A stretch of DNA of 8,192 bases. Origin: Bacteroidota bacterium. GTDB lineage: Bacteria > Bacteroidota > Bacteroidia > Bacteroidales > UBA12481. The stretch lies in NCBI GenBank assembly GCA_030592205.1, contig JAUVKA010000163.1, forward strand, positions 1 through 8,192, in the 5' to 3' direction. The notes below the pieces were generated by a model. The model searched no databases. It was given only the letters and a program-made list of their open reading frames with translations, and was not told the DNA's origin. This document shows positions 1 through 6,100 of this stretch, in pieces. The position numbers were made by a program, and so were the translations under genes. Numbering within the stretch: position 1 is the stretch's first letter; each line of letters opens with the position of its first letter.

Positions 1-993
1 ATACCAGCGATCATAACAACTAATAACGGAACTCTGCTTGCCTTTGCAGAGGGGCGTAAAAATGGCTGTTCTGATACTGGTGATATTGACTTGGTGCTTA
101 GAAAATCAACGGATAATGGAAATAATTGGAGCCCCCTTAAAGTTATTTGGGACGGCGGTGAGAACGTTTGTGGAAATCCAGCCCCTGTTGTCGACAGGAA
201 AACAGGAACAATTTGGCTGCTATCAACTTGGAATCTTGGAACTGACCATGAATCCCGAATAATTGACCAGACAAGCCAGAATACAAGAAGAGTTTTTGTA
301 ATGCATTCAAAAGATGACGGTGACAGCTGGTCGGGGCCGAAGGAAATCACGGAGTCGACTAAAAAAGAAAACTGGACATGGTATGCAACCGGTCCGGTTC
401 ATGGCATCCAGTTGAAAAAGGGAAAACATAAGGGCAGACTTATAATCCCATGTGACCATATTGAAGCTGATACAAAACATTATTACAGTCATATTATCTA
501 TTCAGATGACCACGGTGAGAGCTGGAATCTGGGAGGCAGTACTCCTCAACATCAGGTAAATGAATGCACAGTAGTGGAATTGGATGATGGGAAGTTGGTG
601 TTAAATATGAGAAATTATAACCGGGCCCTAAGAGCCAGAAAAGTTAGCATTTCTGATGATGGAGGAGAAAGTTGGTCTGATATATATTCAGATATCCTAT
701 TACCAGAACCTATTTGTCAGGCCAGCCTCATAAAAAGCACATGGCAAAAGCAGGGTGAAAGCTTATATTTCTTCAGCAATCCGTCCAATGATCGTAATAG
801 AGAAAATATGACTATTAAAATTAGTCAAGATCAAACATCCACTTGGACAGATTCGATCCAAATACATCCAGGACCGTCTGCATACTCGGATATTACAATT
901 ATTAAGAAAAATGTAGTGGGCTGTTTATATGAAGCTGGAGAAAAATCCCCTTATGAAACCATTAAGTTTATTAGTATCAATGTAAGGAAATAG
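1..993 (+). CDS. GH33 exo-alpha-sialidase (neuraminidase), N-terminus outside window
   Basis: This enzyme hydrolyses terminal sialic acids from glycoconjugates and would act in the periplasm or at the cell surface. The frame is open from base 1, so the signal peptide and the Arg of the R-I-P motif lie just upstream; the window opens at I-P-A-I. Numbering the first codon as 1, there are four good Asp boxes (S-x-D-x-G-x-x-W) at about 36-43, 103-110, 168-175 and 218-225, and a degenerate fifth near the end. By family comparison, the acid/base Asp lies in the D-T-G-D-I-D segment (25-30), the Glu of N-E-C-T is 188, the arginine-triad members are Arg204 (N-M-R-N-Y) and probably Arg267, and the nucleophile is Tyr295 (S-A-Y-S-D). 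All visible catalytic residues are present and the C-terminus falls where GH33 proteins usually end, so it looks intact. It resembles Bacteroides nanH-type enzymes. It stops at TAG, 11 bp before a palindromic element. The family call is firm; the substrate linkage cannot be read. Confidence 0.95.
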   Translation: MPAIITTNNGTLLAFAEGRKNGCSDTGDIDLVLRKSTDNGNNWSPLKVIWDGGENVCGNPAPVVDRKTGTIWLLSTWNLGTDHESRIIDQTSQNTRRVFVMHSKDDGDSWSGPKEITESTKKENWTWYATGPVHGIQLKKGKHKGRLIIPCDHIEADTKHYYSHIIYSDDHGESWNLGGSTPQHQVNECTVVELDDGKLVLNMRNYNRALRARKVSISDDGGESWSDIYSDILLPEPICQASLIKSTWQKQGESLYFFSNPSNDRNRENMTIKISQDQTSTWTDSIQIHPGPSAYSDITIIKKNVVGCLYEAGEKSPYETIKFISINVRK

Positions 994-1004
994 GGATATT
1001 GTAG

Positions 1005-1067
1005 CCCAGGGCTTGTTGAATTTACGAAATCCCGATCGATAGCGTCAGCATATCGGGATGCCCTGGG
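1005..1067. repeat. Nested palindromic REP-like element between sialidase and thioredoxin fragment
   Basis: The outer arms CCCAGGGC (1005-1012) and GCCCTGGG (1060-1067) are perfect inverted complements. An inner pair, ATCCCGAT (1029-1036) and ATCGGGAT (1052-1059), is also perfect and abuts the outer right arm. The single strand would fold into a two-stage stem with a one-sided 16-nt bulge (1013-1028) and a 15-nt loop. A third short pairing, CGATA/TATCG (1037-1041/1051-1055), is an alternative inside the loop. This bulged-stem shape resembles REP sequences mobilised by RAYT/IS200-like transposases, but no transposase gene is in the window. It is GC-rich compared with its surroundings and has no T-run, so it is a poor intrinsic terminator. 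Its right edge coincides with the loss of homology in the neighbouring thioredoxin gene. Confidence 0.7.
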
Positions 1068-1296
1068 ACGATGGCATTTCCTTCCTGCATACACTGCACC
1101 AGCTTGCTGTAAACTGCAACATGATAACATTACCACGTAATTCTTTTATGCTGGTTTTTTCTCCATTGGGCAATTCCAAAACAAAATTGGGACACTTGTC
1201 TCCAACTTTTACAATAAAACCTCGATCTCCACTCTCATTCTGGGCAGCCAGAAGAAGGGGTGTAAATAATAGAATCAATAAAATCAATCTTTTCAT
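1045..1296 (-). pseudogene. Truncated TlpA/ResA-like thiol-disulfide oxidoreductase
   Basis: Intact relatives are exported thioredoxin-fold proteins that exchange disulfides in the periplasm, for example in cytochrome c maturation or oxidative-stress defence. The start is the ATG at 1294-1296 on the minus strand, giving a clear signal peptide (residues 1-19, ending A-A-Q). A longer GTG-started reading (from 1317) would begin inside the tandem array and is unlikely. Residues 30-75 match the N-terminal half of the fold: V-G-D-K-C-P-N-F, then P-N-G-E-K-T-S-I-K-E-L-R-G, then the active site W-C-S-V-C (Cys67, Cys70) followed by R-K-E-M-P. Homology stops at Pro75 (base 1072). The last eight codons are read from the palindromic element and end at TGA (1045-1047). 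About half the fold, including the cis-Pro loop, is missing, so the product is almost certainly non-functional. The gene converges on the sialidase. Confidence 0.85.
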
Positions 1297-1303
1297 CCTG
1301 CTA

Positions 1304-1359
1304 ATATACCAATCCACAAATATACCAATCCACTAATCTACTAATACACTAAATAACCA
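1304..1359. repeat. 8-bp-period degenerate tandem array, seven units
   Basis: Seven consecutive 8-mers fit the pattern A-T/A-N-N-A-C-N-A: ATATACCA, ATCCACAA, ATATACCA, ATCCACTA, ATCTACTA, ATACACTA, AATAACCA. Units 1-2 and 3-4 form a near-perfect 16-bp duplication. The array lies between the divergent starts of the thioredoxin fragment (-) and the ferredoxin gene (+), 7 bp from the former. I recall similar CCAATCCAC-type arrays from intergenic regions of environmental Bacteroidota. No function can be read from the sequence. Confidence 0.75.
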
Positions 1360-1360
1360 A

Positions 1361-1407
1361 CTTTGTAACAATTGTAACAAATATTTAACAGGAATCTATC
1401 TATTTTT
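1361..1407 (+). other. Leader region of the split ferredoxin gene with TTGTAACAA direct repeats
   Basis: This AT-rich leader contains tandem copies of TTGTAACAA (1363-1371 and 1372-1380), which could bind a regulator or be part of the promoter. A TAnnTTTG-like octamer, TATTTTTG (1401-1408), resembles the Bacteroidota -7 box but overlaps the chosen GTG start, so it cannot drive that start. No strong ribosome-binding site is seen, which is usual in this phylum. An in-frame TAA at 1375-1377 bounds how far upstream the gene can begin. Confidence 0.3.
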
Positions 1408-1857
1408 GTGCCCTTGATATCGAATAGAACATATATAATACCATTAGCAGTATCAATTTTTGTGATCTTCATACTTGGTATGATGAAGATCATGATGGAT
1501 ACACCTATGCTAATGTTCGATCGTTTCTTTGATGGGGCAGGATGGCTGCAAATCATTTTATTAGCGGCTTATGGAGCTTTTCTGACTCAGAAAATGCTAG
1601 ACCCTTCACAATCAGCTGTATGGCGCAAAAGAAGCTGGTTGCTATTCTCAATAGTATTCTTTACTCAGTTTGCCTTAGGATTGATTGCAGATGAAAGATT
1701 TTTAATGTCGGGCAGTTTGCATATGCCTGCTCCATTTATGATTATTGCTGGTTCTGTGTATCGTGGTCGAATGACTATTATGCCAATTCTCCTTCTTAGC
1801 AGTATAGCCTTAAGCGGCCCTGCTTGGTGTAGCCATTATTGTTACCTGGGGGCCTAG
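1408..1857 (+). CDS. Polyferredoxin membrane protein, 5' part (NapH/NosR-like), ended by in-frame TAG
   Basis: This is the membrane-anchor half of a 4Fe-4S protein thought to move electrons between the membrane quinone pool and a soluble or periplasmic partner. From the GTG start there are four probable transmembrane segments (about residues 9-30, 44-64, 73-93, 122-140). A conserved-looking L-H-M-P-A-P loop precedes segment four, and W-C-S-H-Y-C-Y-L-G-A follows it (Cys141, Cys145), the CxxxC motif of the NapH/NosR/CcoG group. Translation ends at TAG (1855-1857) right after this motif. The same frame continues for 182 further sense codons containing the rest of the family's domains, so this is one gene broken by one codon. 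GTG was chosen because the N-terminal hydrophobic segment needs it; no later in-frame ATG keeps segment one. The partner enzyme is not in the window, so the pathway is unknown. Confidence 0.8.
   Translation: MPLISNRTYIIPLAVSIFVIFILGMMKIMMDTPMLMFDRFFDGAGWLQIILLAAYGAFLTQKMLDPSQSAVWRKRSWLLFSIVFFTQFALGLIADERFLMSGSLHMPAPFMIIAGSVYRGRMTIMPILLLSSIALSGPAWCSHYCYLGA
1855..1857 (+). other. In-frame amber codon splitting the polyferredoxin gene
   Basis: The codons around it read G-A-stop-D-S-L-M. Frame 1 is open from 1408 to 2403 apart from this triplet. Relatives as I remember them have a sense residue here, with a varied residue between G-A and D. TGG to TAG, CAG to TAG or TTG to TAG would each need one base change. 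TAG is also the stop of the sialidase (991-993), where the protein ends at the expected place, so a general amber reassignment is not supported. No recoding structure was identified around it. Confidence 0.85.
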
Positions 1858-1866
1858 GACAGCCTT

Positions 1867-2403
1867 ATGGCAAGATCTAAGTCCAAAGACTCAAGACGAA
1901 AGACGGCAATTAATAATAAATGGGCTTGGAAATGGAGCTTTTTGGTTCTTGTTATGATTTTTGCAATTGTATTCAGACTTACCGGCTTGAGTGGATGGCT
2001 TACTTTGGGGCCAGCAATAGCATTTGCCCTTATGGGGATTGGAATTATGATATTTATTTCCAGAAAGCAAAAAAAGATGGTGCATTGTGTTGCTTTCTGC
2101 CCTATTGGGACTGTTGTAAATTTCGCCAGGTTTATTTCTCCATTCAGGATGAGTATTGAATCCTCATGTACCGGTTGTATGCAATGTATCCCAAGCTGTC
2201 CTTATGATGCACTCAATATTGAAGATATTAAATCAGGAAAGCCTGGCTTAACTTGTACTCTTTGCGGAGATTGTGTTACCACCTGTGAAGTAAACGCCAT
2301 CCGATATCATTTCTTTCGTTTAAGTCCCACGGCTTCAAGAAATCTTTACCTATTTATTACTATCAGTTTGCATATTCTTGGTCTTGGCTTAGCTCGCATG
2401 TAA
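1867..2403 (+). CDS. Polyferredoxin membrane protein, 3' part with two 4Fe-4S ferredoxin motifs
   Basis: This is the electron-carrying half of the gene begun at 1408. It could start by reinitiation at the ATG 9 nt after the amber codon, in the same frame. It shows a basic linker, two transmembrane segments (W-A-W-K-W to about R-L-T-G-L, then W-L-T-L-G to I-F-I-S-R), and H-C-V-A-F-C-P-I-G-T (Cys codons at 2086 and 2098), the second CxxxCP motif. Two ferredoxin motifs follow: C-T-G-C-M-Q-C-I-P-S-C-P (Cys codons 2167, 2176, 2185, 2197) and C-T-L-C-G-D-C-V-T-T-C-E (2254, 2263, 2272, 2284). Each can bind one 4Fe-4S cluster. A last hydrophobic stretch ends the protein. All cluster ligands are present, and no other damage is visible, so the break is either recent or tolerated. 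The two halves divide at a loop between membrane segments, so reassembly from two polypeptides is conceivable but unproven. Confidence 0.8.
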   Translation: MARSKSKDSRRKTAINNKWAWKWSFLVLVMIFAIVFRLTGLSGWLTLGPAIAFALMGIGIMIFISRKQKKMVHCVAFCPIGTVVNFARFISPFRMSIESSCTGCMQCIPSCPYDALNIEDIKSGKPGLTCTLCGDCVTTCEVNAIRYHFFRLSPTASRNLYLFITISLHILGLGLARM

Positions 2404-2412
2404 GTACTTTAA

Positions 2413-2436
2413 GTTCATGTTCATGTTCATGTTCAT
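2413..2436. repeat. GTTCAT hexamer tandem repeat, four perfect copies
   Basis: Four perfect GTTCAT units are followed by GT. The array is flanked by GTACTTTAA (2404-2412) on the left and GTACTTTTT (2437-2445) on the right, so the GTACTTT motif is itself duplicated around it. It begins 10 bp after the ferredoxin stop and ends where the esterase-tail homology starts, so it marks the rearrangement junction. Confidence 0.85.
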
Positions 2437-2439
2437 GTA

Positions 2440-2559
2440 CTTTTTGAAAACTATCCAGATAATGTGCATTACATGAAACAAGGTTATAAGAATCTAGCAG
2501 AAAGGATAATAGAAGGTTTGTCTCAATTCGATTCAAGGCTAATGGTTCCTCTTGAATAG
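2440..2559 (+). pseudogene. C-terminal remnant of an SGNH/GDSL-type hydrolase
   Basis: Intact relatives are serine esterases, such as lipase-like or sialate/acetyl-xylan esterases. Frame 1, upstream of a TAG at 2557-2559, reads E-N-Y-P-D-N-V-H-Y-M-K-Q-G-Y-K-N-L-A-E-R-I. This matches the family's last conserved block, D-x-x-H-x-x-x-x-G-Y-x-x-L-A-x-x-I, whose Asp and His complete the catalytic triad (Asp codon 2458, His codon 2467). Only about 40 codons remain. The GDS block with the nucleophilic Ser, and blocks II and III, are absent, and upstream the frame runs into the hexamer array and a TAA (2410-2412). It is too short to act and has no start codon of its own. It could have been a sialate O-acetylesterase partner of the nearby sialidase, but the tail alone cannot show that. 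Confidence 0.7.
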
Positions 2560-2657
2560 TATTATTTGAAATCGAGATTTGCAATTGACAGGAAACTTGT
2601 CGAATTTTAAGTATTGAATATGTATTGTTGAATTTTTACATTTAAATTAAACCAAAG
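2560..2657 (+). other. AT-rich leader of the T9SS cargo gene
   Basis: No open gene is visible here. The octamer TATTGTTG (2623-2630) is one mismatch from the Bacteroidota -7 consensus TAnnTTTG, with a TTG (2597-2599) 23 bp upstream, slightly longer than the usual spacing. The last bases before the ATG are A-rich (AAATTAAACCAAAG), typical of translation starts in this phylum. Promoter assignment is tentative. Confidence 0.3.
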
Positions 2658-4553
2658 ATGAAACGTATTGTTGTTATTGCTTTGTCCTTGATTTTTTCAT
2701 TCTCAATTTTTGCACAAGTGAAGAATCTTAAAGGAGATGGACAGATTTTCTGGGAAGAAAATTTTGATTGGGAAAATCCTGATGATCCTAAAGGTTGGAC
2801 TGCCCCTGAAGGGTGGTTTGTAGAGGATAACTCATCGGATGATAATGGATTTGTTTGGGTTTGGACCAAGGATAGTATGCAAGGGCCATTTGCCCATCGT
2901 GATGGTGGCTATATAATAAATTCCAGCACGAGGGAGAATGGTTTTTTATCTATCGACCTGGACAATCTGAATGCATATGTTGATTATATGGAAATGTTAT
3001 TTGTTAACAGTACGATTACTTTGCCAATAATGGATTTTAGTGAGCATCCTTCAGTTCTTATCGGCTTTGAGCAAATGTTTAAATATTTCAACAGTCCGAG
3101 GATGGTGTTAGAAGTATCGAATGATAATGGTGCACACTGGGCTACATTTGATCTAAAAATGGGCACCAGTTCAATGACCAATGTATTAAACTTGCCTAAT
3201 GATGAAGTAGCTCATTATAATGCAAATCTTACTGATGTTGCCGGCGGACAACCTGAAGTAACAATAACGATAACCTGGGAAGGTTCCATGTTGTATTTCT
3301 GGATGCTGGATGACATTTTTCTTTATGAAGGATGGGACTACGACCTAAAAATGAACCATTGGGAGATTCAGTTGGTTGACGAAAACGCTGAAGATGCTCC
3401 CGGATTCTATTACATGATGCCTAAATCTCAAATTATTCCTCTGGGTGGTTTTCAAGCCAGTGTGATTAATTATGGAGATTATGAGATTAATAACATCCAT
3501 TTGAATGTTGCCATTAATAAAAATCATATTGAGCAATTCAATGCCAATTCTGAATTCATTTCTTATAAGGATGTTGGCGATCCTGCAGATACCCTGTTAA
3601 TTGAAGAAAACTATACTCCTGTAGATTTTGGTCATTACGAAATATCTTTCAGTATGATGGGAGATGAGGAAGATCAAGCTCCTGAAAATAATTCTCAATC
3701 CTATTATTTCCATGTAACCGACAGTGTTTTTGCCCGAACTCCTGATATAAGCGAGGCAAATGAAAGTCCATGGAAGAATTATTACTATTACACTCATGAA
3801 GGTGATATAATGGGGGTTGAGTTTAATCCAATCGAAGATTGCACAGCAAGCTCTATATCTGTATTTATTTCCCGAAGTAATATGTATGTTGATTTTATGT
3901 TTGTGCTTTATGAGATTACAGCAGGCGAAGGTGATGATCTGGAAATGATTGAACTGATCAGTTCTGAGATGACCTGGGTAGATTCCCTTGTTCTGGAACA
4001 AGGTTGGGTTACCCTTCCGCTTGATCCTGACGGAATAGGAGAATTCATGAAAGCAGGTAAAAGGTATATCGCAGGGGTCCAATTCTGGACCTATATTGAG
4101 GAAGCTGATCTGGCCGACCGGGGAGATACCTTCTGGCTTGGAAGTACCCAGGATTACCCGGATTCATATGACAAACAATGGTGGTATGGATCTTATGACG
4201 GCTTATGGACTCAGGGGTCCAATAACAGTAAGATGATAAGGCTGAATATTGATAATCATGAAAATATTATTGATGGAGTTCCTAATAGCCTAAATTTAAG
4301 TAGCCTGTCTCAAAATTATCCTAATCCATTTAATACCTCAACTCAAATAGATTATACTCTCGCTAATGAGGAAGCAGTGTTAATTGAGATTAAAGATATC
4401 AGCGGCAGGATAGTCCAATCCTTAGATGAGGGTTATAAGAGTGCTGGAAAACATTCTGCAATATTCAGTAGGTCAGATCTTGATGCAGGATTATATTTCT
4501 ATACACTGAAGGCTGGAGAAACGATCGAGACCAAAAGAATGACTATTAAATAA
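2658..4553 (+). CDS. Secreted or surface protein with T9SS type A C-terminal sorting domain
   Basis: This 631-residue exported protein has a Sec signal peptide (residues 1-20, basic M-K-R then a hydrophobic core, ending F-A-Q). Residues about 25-230 look like a choice-of-anchor J/MAM-like jelly-roll: E-E-N-F-D near the start, then W-F-V-E-D, N-D-N-G-A-H-W and W-M-L-D-D-I-F-L-Y-E at the end. A middle portion (about 245-350) resembles a CARDB-like beta-sandwich, and a further acidic beta-rich domain follows. The C-terminal ~80 residues (from S-Q-N-Y-P-N-P-F-N at 551-559 through G-L-Y-F-Y-T-L-K-A-G to K-R-M-T-I-K) form a type A T9SS sorting domain, which directs transport across the outer membrane by the Por machinery and is removed when the protein is anchored or released. 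No catalytic motif is seen; adhesion or glycan binding is a guess. The gene is intact and stands alone, converging on the lipoprotein gene. Confidence 0.9.
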   Translation: MKRIVVIALSLIFSFSIFAQVKNLKGDGQIFWEENFDWENPDDPKGWTAPEGWFVEDNSSDDNGFVWVWTKDSMQGPFAHRDGGYIINSSTRENGFLSIDLDNLNAYVDYMEMLFVNSTITLPIMDFSEHPSVLIGFEQMFKYFNSPRMVLEVSNDNGAHWATFDLKMGTSSMTNVLNLPNDEVAHYNANLTDVAGGQPEVTITITWEGSMLYFWMLDDIFLYEGWDYDLKMNHWEIQLVDENAEDAPGFYYMMPKSQIIPLGGFQASVINYGDYEINNIHLNVAINKNHIEQFNANSEFISYKDVGDPADTLLIEENYTPVDFGHYEISFSMMGDEEDQAPENNSQSYYFHVTDSVFARTPDISEANESPWKNYYYYTHEGDIMGVEFNPIEDCTASSISVFISRSNMYVDFMFVLYEITAGEGDDLEMIELISSEMTWVDSLVLEQGWVTLPLDPDGIGEFMKAGKRYIAGVQFWTYIEEADLADRGDTFWLGSTQDYPDSYDKQWWYGSYDGLWTQGSNNSKMIRLNIDNHENIIDGVPNSLNLSSLSQNYPNPFNTSTQIDYTLANEEAVLIEIKDISGRIVQSLDEGYKSAGKHSAIFSRSDLDAGLYFYTLKAGETIETKRMTIK

Positions 4554-4559
4554 TATGTA

Positions 4560-4597
4560 GAGGCACATCGTGATGTGTCTCCATCACGATGTGTCTC
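4560..4597. terminator. 16-bp hairpin between convergent genes, possible bidirectional terminator or repeat element
   Basis: GAGGCACATCGTGATG (4560-4575) pairs with CATCACGATGTGTCTC (4582-4597) over 16 positions with one G-T wobble, around the 6-nt loop TGTCTC. It begins 7 bp after the stop of the T9SS gene and ends 13 bp before the lipoprotein stop, the usual place for a shared terminator. Neither strand has the T-run of a classic intrinsic terminator, so it may instead be a dispersed palindromic repeat. The loop copies the TGTCTC at the end of the right arm, which suggests it arose by short inverted duplication. Confidence 0.6.
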
Positions 4598-4609
4598 AAC
4601 AAATCATAT

Positions 4610-5887
4610 TTACTGGCAGCTATCGTTTGCCATTCCAGGCGTACCAAGATCACCGGTATTGTACGATGAGGTAGATTTACACCAGGATGTTCCTAATACA
4701 GCATTAGTTGCATTCATAAATATTGGGTTTAAACTGATTGATGCACCTGATCCACTGGGAAAATCCGTATCTCCATAATTGACTGAAAAGATCACAACAC
4801 CTGGATTACCATCCATTTCCTCATTATATATGGTAAGAACAGCACCAGTGTTTGAAAGAGTTATTGCTGAACCATAAACATACTTATTAGTGACATCTGT
4901 TGCCTGGACTGTACGAGTTATAGCATAATATTCACCTGGCAACAATAAGATAGAATCTGTGATTGTATGCATATTGGTATCATCTCTTCCAAGGATAAGA
5001 TTCTGAAGGTTGATTGCCTGATCTGAATTGTTATATATTTCAAACCATTCCCCTTCTGTATCAGAAAGCGCTGAGGGGTCATACATTATCTCTGTTATCA
5101 ATAAATCTCCATATGCAAGGGGGCCGCCTGGCAGACTGTCCTGATTATCCGATATGTCAATAAATTCCATAATAACCTCTGTTGTATCTTGAATTATCTG
5201 GAAGCTAGCCATGCCATCAGATATAGAGGCATCCACAGAAATTTGATAATGTCGGTTTGCCAAGGGAGCTGGAATATTTCCGGTCAGGTTTTTGATAACC
5301 ACAGATCCATCAGGCTTCAGATAGGACAGGTTAACAGATATATCAAGAGGTGAGGGCTCAAAATAGCCCTTTCTTGTTTCAGTTTCACTAAATACCAGTG
5401 AGCCCAAAGATGATGTTACTGTCGTTGAATAATTTGCAAAACTGTTTGTTATGTTTTCAGAATATACTACGGACACTATTGAGTTAGTAAGCTTACACAG
5501 GACCTCTACCGAATGATGCATATTGCTGCTAACAGTAAATACCTCTGTTGATCCAAAGTAATAAGGGTTATCAAAGGCAGCTGGCAGATTATTGTCTGAA
5601 AATGCCTCCACATAATAGTCACCAGTTGCCAGCTCGATTGTATCCGGCATTTCGAAGACCGTTTCGAATGTCATAGCCAAAGTGCCATCAGCCTGGTAAA
5701 CCATCACTTTGAAATCTTCAACTGATGGGATTGTTTTAAACTCGCCGCCTAAATCATGAACGTTAAGAACCGAACCAATATCAATGTGTATTTTACCGGT
5801 TTCCTTACTGGAACTTGACAAATCTTTTTCACAAGAAATAAAGACAATAGTCGTTAAAAGAACTACTAAATAAAGAATGTTTTTCAT
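4610..5887 (-). CDS. Surface lipoprotein with DUF4493-like and lamin-tail domains
   Basis: This 425-residue lipoprotein starts M-K-N-I-L-Y-L with a hydrophobic core and a lipobox F-I-S-C (Cys19 lipidated). The next residues, E-K-D then a Ser run, are a short tether, likely leading to the outer membrane. Residues about 31-240 resemble DUF4493: G-K-I-H-I-D-I, then D-F-K-V-M-V-Y-Q-A-D-G, then A-T-G-D-Y-Y-V-E-A-F-S-D, a fold often found near the cell surface in Bacteroidota. Residues about 258-375 match a lamin-tail domain: L-L-I-T-E-I-M-Y-D-P, E-W-F-E-I-Y-N-N-S, L-L-P-G-E-Y-Y-A-I. The end, G-D-L-G-T-P-G-M-A-N, is typical of bacterial lamin-tail proteins. No catalytic residues are evident; a structural or glycan/nucleic-acid binding role is only inference. 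It is intact, with an ATG start preceded by an A-rich leader, and is not co-directional with any neighbour. Confidence 0.88.
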   Translation of the reverse strand: MKNILYLVVLLTTIVFISCEKDLSSSSKETGKIHIDIGSVLNVHDLGGEFKTIPSVEDFKVMVYQADGTLAMTFETVFEMPDTIELATGDYYVEAFSDNNLPAAFDNPYYFGSTEVFTVSSNMHHSVEVLCKLTNSIVSVVYSENITNSFANYSTTVTSSLGSLVFSETETRKGYFEPSPLDISVNLSYLKPDGSVVIKNLTGNIPAPLANRHYQISVDASISDGMASFQIIQDTTEVIMEFIDISDNQDSLPGGPLAYGDLLITEIMYDPSALSDTEGEWFEIYNNSDQAINLQNLILGRDDTNMHTITDSILLLPGEYYAITRTVQATDVTNKYVYGSAITLSNTGAVLTIYNEEMDGNPGVVIFSVNYGDTDFPSGSGASISLNPIFMNATNAVLGTSWCKSTSSYNTGDLGTPGMANDSCQ

Positions 5888-6100
5888 TGCATTTTTTTTA
5901 ATTAATTAATTTAGATGAAAGCACTAATTCAATGGTCAAATCCAATAATTTCTGATTTCTGATTTTTTTTTTGGATAGACCTGTAATTACATGCTTTAAG
6001 AATATAGATGCTCTTTAATGAAGAAAATGGAAAATAATTTCATGATTTTTAAAAGTATTGAGGAAAAACACCCTGATTCCGACTGATTCATTGGCATTCT
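5888..6100. other. AT-rich divergent intergenic region
   Basis: This stretch separates the start of the lipoprotein (-) from the propeller gene (+). It has poly-T and TTAATTAATTAATTTA tracts next to the lipoprotein start and a direct repeat TTTCTGA (5948-5954 and 5955-5961) before a ten-T run. No convincing promoter octamer is seen on either strand. A 22-codon ATG reading frame at 6018-6086 (+) has no signal-peptide character and I do not call it a gene. The region may include the lost 5' end of the propeller gene. Confidence 0.4.

Noticed and set aside
991..1140. Readthrough of the sialidase TAG, as evidence for amber reassignment
   Set aside because: The extension to TAA at 1138-1140 encodes the palindromic element and antisense thioredoxin sequence with no sialidase-like features, and the protein already ends where GH33 enzymes normally do.
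1045..1317. Longer thioredoxin start giving M-D-W-Y-I-S-R before M-K-R-L
   Set aside because: The extra codons come from the tandem array and start with GTG. The ATG at 1296 gives a standard signal peptide directly.
1058..1336. Forward-strand frame across the palindrome and thioredoxin fragment
   Set aside because: It is antisense to the thioredoxin signal peptide and CxxC region, which have clear family motifs. The forward translation has none.
1304..1359. CRISPR-like array
   Set aside because: The units are 8 bp, contiguous and degenerate, with no spacers of 25-40 bp and no cas genes nearby.
1401..1408. TATTTTTG as a Bacteroidota -7 promoter box for the ferredoxin gene
   Set aside because: It overlaps the GTG start at 1408 and would begin the transcript after it. 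The nearest upstream TTG is about 25 bp away, longer than the usual spacing. Starting later would lose the first membrane segment.
3597..4082. 161-codon reverse-strand frame inside the T9SS gene
   Set aside because: It lies fully within a well-supported coding region on the other strand and shows no recognisable domain or leader.
6018..6086. 22-codon reading frame M-K-K-M-E-N-N upstream of the propeller gene
   Set aside because: It has no hydrophobic core, no family resemblance and a TGA before the propeller frame. It is most likely chance in AT-rich sequence.
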